From assembly GCF_003259435.1 (NCBI RefSeq), contig NZ_QLMA01000009.1:129313-193312 (forward strand): a stretch of 64,000 nt of DNA, in the 5' to 3' direction. The position numbers and the translations under genes were made by a program. Below the pieces are notes generated by a model. That model had not been told where the DNA came from and ran no database searches. It saw only the letters and a program-made list of their open reading frames with translations. This DNA comes from Chitinophaga dinghuensis (lineage in GTDB: Bacteria; Bacteroidota; Bacteroidia; Chitinophagales; Chitinophagaceae). Of the stretch, positions 60,535 through 64,000 are shown piece by piece; the stretch's first letter is position 1, and each line of letters begins with the position of its first letter.

Positions 60535-61962
60535 ATGTCTACAGATCAGAATATATTCCAGGCGATTATATCGCATTGTAAAGAATACGGTTTTATTTTC
60601 CAGTCCAGCGAAATATACGATGGACTCAGCGCGGTATATGACTATGGTCAGAACGGTGCTCAGTTAAAGAAAAACATCAGGGATTACTGGTGGAAAAGTA
60701 TGACGCAGCTCCATGAGAATATCGTGGGTATTGATGCGGCTATCTTTATGCACCCTACTACCTGGAAAGCCTCCGGTCACGTGGATAACTTCAGTGATCC
60801 AATGATCGACAATAAAGACAGTAATAAGCGTTACCGTGTAGATCACCTGATTGAAGGTCATGCCGAGAAATTGTCTGAGGCAGATGCCGCAGCACTCCTG
60901 GCTACCATGGATAAACTGCTGGCAGATAACGACTTCGCCGGTCTGAAACAACTCATTGAAGACAATAAAATTGCCTGCTCCGTGAGCGGTACCGTTAACT
61001 GGACAGATGTTCGTCAGTTTAACCTGATGTTCTCCACCCAGCTGGGTAGCGTTACTGACGAGGCAAGTGAAATATATCTCCGTCCGGAAACCGCTCAGGG
61101 TATCTTCGTGAACTTCCTGAACGTACAGAAAACCGGCAGGATGAAAGTACCTTTTGGTATCGCACAGGTGGGTAAAGCCTTCCGTAACGAAATCGTTGCC
61201 CGTCAGTTCATTTTCCGTATGCGTGAATTTGAACAAATGGAAATGCAGTTCTTCGTGCGCCCTGGCACCCAGAAAGAATGGTACGAGAAATGGAAAGAAG
61301 AGCGTATGCAGTGGCACCTGAGCCTCGGTATCGATCCTTCTAAATACCGTTTCAAAGATCACGTGAAACTGGCGCACTATGCAGATGCCGCAGTGGATAT
61401 CGAATTCGATTTCCCAATTGGTTTCAAAGAAGTGGAAGGTATTCACTCCCGTACCGACTTCGATCTGACCCAGCATCAGCAATTCAGCAGAAAGAAAATC
61501 CAGTACTTCGATACAGAAATCAATCAGAACTATGTTCCTTATGTAATCGAAACGTCTATCGGTCTGGATCGTATGTTCTTGCTGGTGATCTGTTCCGCTT
61601 ATGCAGAAGAAGACCTGAGCACGCCAGAAAAACAAGACAGTCGCGTAGTACTGCGTCTGCCTGCGAAACTGGCTCCTACCAAACTGGCTATCTTCCCGCT
61701 GACCAAAAAAGATGGTCTGCCTGAACTGGCACAGCAGCTGATGACAGAGTGTAAACCGCATTTCTACTGCTTCTACGAAGAGAAAGATGCCATCGGTAAG
61801 CGTTACCGCCGTCAGGATGCCGTAGGTACTCCTTTCTGCGTAACCATCGATCACCAAACTAAAGAAGACGGTACTGTTACTATTCGCTACCGCGATACCA
61901 TGGAACAGGAGCGTATTCCAATGTCAGAAGTGAAAAATCTGGTACTGAATAAAATCGCATAG
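60535..61962 (+). CDS. glyS: Glycyl-tRNA synthetase, single-chain type
   Basis: 475 residues, the alpha2 class II type found in Bacteroidota and eukaryotes. Motif 2 is seen in FRNEIVARQFIFRMREFEQM and motif 3 in VIETSIGLDRMFL; the C-terminal anticodon-binding domain begins near LPAKLAPTKLAIFPLTKKDG. Residues RPETAQGIFVNF bind substrate. It charges tRNA-Gly. Confidence 0.97.
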   Translation: MSTDQNIFQAIISHCKEYGFIFQSSEIYDGLSAVYDYGQNGAQLKKNIRDYWWKSMTQLHENIVGIDAAIFMHPTTWKASGHVDNFSDPMIDNKDSNKRYRVDHLIEGHAEKLSEADAAALLATMDKLLADNDFAGLKQLIEDNKIACSVSGTVNWTDVRQFNLMFSTQLGSVTDEASEIYLRPETAQGIFVNFLNVQKTGRMKVPFGIAQVGKAFRNEIVARQFIFRMREFEQMEMQFFVRPGTQKEWYEKWKEERMQWHLSLGIDPSKYRFKDHVKLAHYADAAVDIEFDFPIGFKEVEGIHSRTDFDLTQHQQFSRKKIQYFDTEINQNYVPYVIETSIGLDRMFLLVICSAYAEEDLSTPEKQDSRVVLRLPAKLAPTKLAIFPLTKKDGLPELAQQLMTECKPHFYCFYEEKDAIGKRYRRQDAVGTPFCVTIDHQTKEDGTVTIRYRDTMEQERIPMSEVKNLVLNKIA

Positions 61963-61982
61963 TAGCTGATACGCTATATAGT

Positions 61983-62022
61983 AAAAGGTCCGTCTCTACG
62001 TAGTAAAGACGGACCTTTTTTT
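61983..62022. terminator. Bidirectional terminator after glyS
   Basis: A 13-bp perfect stem (AAAAGGTCCGTCT at 61983-61995, complement at 62007-62019) with an 11-base loop, between convergent genes, with A/T ends for both directions. Confidence 0.9.
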
Positions 62023-62032
62023 ATTTATGCGA

Positions 62033-62752
62033 CTAACCATATAATTCCTGGTGTATGCTTTTTCGGTCATATCCGAGGGCTTGTATGCGTTGCTTTGCCT
62101 CGTCTATCATGGCTTTCCAGCCACAGAGATAAAAGTTCGCCGGGCGTTTGTCCTGTAGCATTTCTTCATAAACCTGGTGTACATACCCTTTACGGCCGGT
62201 CCACGCTTCTTGCCGGGATAAAGTAGGAATGTAATGAAAGCCGGGAAAATCTGCTTCCAGCTGGCGCATCTCTGCAGCATATAACAGATCCGATTCATAC
62301 CTGGTGCCGAAAATGAGATGGATATCTTTATGAGGAATGTTATGCTGCATCAGGTACTTGGTCATGGCGCGGAAAGGGGCAATGCCGGTACCGGTGCAAA
62401 TAAAGAAAAGATCAGTGTCTAACGTTGGCGGTAGTACGAAAACTCCTAAAGGCCCTTTTAAAACTAACTCGCTTCCCTCCTTCACTTCGTTGAAAAGATA
62501 GTTAGTGCCGGCTCCGCCTTCCAGCAATACGATAACGAGTTCTATTTCATTAGTACCATCCGGATGAGAAGCAATAGAATAGCTGCGCCACCTTTTATTC
62601 TTTTTTTCGTGGATGGGAAGGTCGAGTGTTACAAACTGTCCTGGCTTGAAATCGAAGATTTCCATGTCAGGAATTTTGATCCAGAACCTGCGCGTATTGT
62701 GGGTTTCATCCACAATCTTAGTAACAATGCCGGTATGCCAGTTTTCAGTCAT
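62033..62752 (-). CDS. Ferredoxin-NADP reductase family protein
   Basis: 239 residues from ATG 62752 (MTENWHTGIVTKIVDETHNT); the frame continues 120 bases upstream without family support. FAD-binding RSYSIASHPDG and NAD(P)-binding FICTGTGIAPFRAMTKYLMQ are visible, and the end YDRKSIHQELYG is typical. It moves electrons between NADPH and a small electron carrier. There is no 2Fe-2S domain. Confidence 0.93.
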   Translation of the reverse strand: MTENWHTGIVTKIVDETHNTRRFWIKIPDMEIFDFKPGQFVTLDLPIHEKKNKRWRSYSIASHPDGTNEIELVIVLLEGGAGTNYLFNEVKEGSELVLKGPLGVFVLPPTLDTDLFFICTGTGIAPFRAMTKYLMQHNIPHKDIHLIFGTRYESDLLYAAEMRQLEADFPGFHYIPTLSRQEAWTGRKGYVHQVYEEMLQDKRPANFYLCGWKAMIDEAKQRIQALGYDRKSIHQELYG

Positions 62753-62958
62753 GTGGAATGGGGATTTTCTGTTATTGAATATAAGGCAAATTGTTGAAGA
62801 ATAAAGGCTATTTGTGATAACGCCTAACTGGATCGTACCTACGGGAAACTTTTCAAGAGGAGCGCTTTTCATCGCTCTATAATTATCTTGTTTATTGTAA
62901 ATTAAGTATATAGATATTTATAATTAATTTTATACCAAATCTAATTTATCCTTATCCA

Positions 62959-63786
62959 ATGAAAAATATGTACTGGCAGTGCGCTACTGCTCTACTATTT
63001 AGCGTTTGCGTTATTTCCTGTTCGAAAGGAAAAGATCCTGTGCCTGATGTTCCTGTAAGACCTGAAGCATTGCTGGACTCCGTTGTTGAAAAAAATACTT
63101 TCTATAATTCTATTTATCACTTTGAATATAATCCACAGGGCGCCTTAGCTGCGTTACACTATGTAGATCTGGACCCTGTGAGGGGATATGATTATGACGA
63201 ATATTATGCCTATAACAGCAAGCATCAACTAGCCTATGTGTCTGGCGATGCGAGTGAACCGCCAAGTGAGAACTCCTTTATATGGCGTTTCCGTTACAAT
63301 GCATCTGGCCAGCAGTTAATGATTGACCCAGGAGATAATGAGTATAGAGATTCGGTCATCTTAAACAGCAATAAGCAATTAATCAGAAGATATAAATACC
63401 GTCAGAACGAGCTGCAATTCGCAGATACGCTCACCTGGTCAGGCAACAATGTGGTGAAAATAAATACAGGCGTTTTTTCTCCTGGTAGCCTGCCGGCGCG
63501 TACCCTGAAAGTCTTTAAGTATGACGATAAGAAGAATCCATATGCATCTGCTGCTGTAATTGCTATGTATCAGGGAATGGGCGAACATATATGGATGAGC
63601 GCCAATAACGTGACAGAAATCGCTGAAACCTATATCAATTCTTATGATAATCAAGTCGGCGGCGTAAATGCGACTACCATCACTTATAAGTATAACGATA
63701 ACGGCTATCCGATAAGTAGTGTTGCGAATATAATTACCAATGATTATCCAACTACTACCACAAAACAGTATACCTACAAGAAGTAA
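62959..63786 (+). CDS. Hypothetical lipoprotein with YD-like repeats
   Basis: 275 residues. Lipoprotein signal ending VISC (lipobox), then a beta-rich body with tyrosine-rich repeat motifs (FEYNPQGALAALHYVD; YAYNSKHQLAYVSGD; YKYNDNGYPISSVANI) like the YD or DUF4595-type proteins of Bacteroidota. Probably surface-exposed; function unknown. Confidence 0.78.
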   Translation: MKNMYWQCATALLFSVCVISCSKGKDPVPDVPVRPEALLDSVVEKNTFYNSIYHFEYNPQGALAALHYVDLDPVRGYDYDEYYAYNSKHQLAYVSGDASEPPSENSFIWRFRYNASGQQLMIDPGDNEYRDSVILNSNKQLIRRYKYRQNELQFADTLTWSGNNVVKINTGVFSPGSLPARTLKVFKYDDKKNPYASAAVIAMYQGMGEHIWMSANNVTEIAETYINSYDNQVGGVNATTITYKYNDNGYPISSVANIITNDYPTTTTKQYTYKK

Positions 63787-63814
63787 TTATCAGTAGTGTA
63801 GGTTAAATGATTAC

Positions 63815-63853
63815 AGAGAAGGGACGCCATTCGCGTCCCTTCTCTTATTTTTT
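63815..63853 (+). terminator. Terminator of the YD-like lipoprotein gene
   Basis: A 13-bp perfect stem (AGAGAAGGGACGC at 63815-63827, complement at 63833-63845) with a CATTC loop, followed by a T-rich run. Confidence 0.88.
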
Positions 63854-64000
63854 ATGGGGATGAATCAATTATTTGAATACTTGTAGTTGTATAGTGTATT
63901 GATAATTAGATAGATAGGTATGTAGATAGGAAGAGGTTCCCAGAAATTTTATTACAGGAAATAATACATTCGTTTAATATATTATTCGAAAGGGACGCCA

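Noticed and set aside
60664-61857. 397-codon minus-strand frame opposite glyS
   Set aside because: It is antisense to the highly conserved glycyl-tRNA synthetase and reflects codon bias, not a gene.
63981-64000. Second AAGGGACGCCA at the window edge
   Set aside because: It resembles the left arm of the terminator at 63,815 but the window ends before a possible right arm, so nothing can be called.

Overview
The window looks like chromosomal DNA of a member of the Bacteroidota, most like a Chitinophaga-type soil bacterium. The evidence is a Bat-type aerotolerance cluster, a DUF5686 outer-membrane protein with a carboxypeptidase-regulatory-like domain, many Bacteroidota-style signal-peptide and lipoprotein genes, single-chain glycyl-tRNA synthetase, and several promoters of the TTTG / TAnnTTTG type. 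The genus is inference from gene content.

Left flank (1-26,900), ordinary host genes: a PDZ-domain exported protein (partial), alaS, an M23 peptidase, a MerR-type regulator, a thioredoxin-fold protein without cysteines, MscS, an amidohydrolase, prfA, DUF937 and OmpA-like proteins, a VanZ-like protein, gcvH, a cyclophilin, the MoxR-DUF58-BatD-like-VWA operon, rsgA, two tiny lipoproteins, a gamma-carbonic anhydrase-like protein, a class III aminotransferase, a DUF5686 protein, a CreD operon with its own regulator and two matching operator-like palindromes, a diacylglycerol kinase and a DUF1361 protein.

Centre (about 26.9-51.65 kb), the accessory element. It opens with a leftward Cro/C1-type repressor, then rightward a Mu-type DDE transposase, a MuB-like AAA ATPase, a stand-alone DnaA-domain-IV-like protein and small proteins. 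A divergent control region with three repeats at 22-bp spacing follows, then a lysis cassette (small membrane protein, anchored protein, CHAP hydrolase), then a full contractile tail: sheath, tube, assembly chaperone with a probable -1 frameshift extension, tape measure, hub, spike, gp25, LysM-like, baseplate J, wedge and two fibre proteins. No terminase, portal, head protease or capsid gene is present; the place where a Mu-like phage would carry them is a 49-bp gap. The element therefore looks like a transposable, headless contractile particle (tailocin-like). Behind the fibres, on the same strand, are eight tandem paralogous genes for proteins of 320-350 residues with Sec signal peptides. 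They share a fibre-like N-terminal module and a conserved C-terminus. This combination is the main candidate for something undescribed.

Right flank (51.7-64 kb) returns to host genes: a very large TolB/beta-barrel protein, a metallo-beta-lactamase-fold hydrolase, a flippase, arfB, dtd, a lipoprotein, a MazG-like pyrophosphohydrolase with a YihY/BrkB protein, glyS, a ferredoxin-NADP reductase and a YD-repeat-like lipoprotein. No tRNA, rRNA, CRISPR array or insertion sequence was recognised. The exact ends and target duplication of the element could not be fixed by eye.
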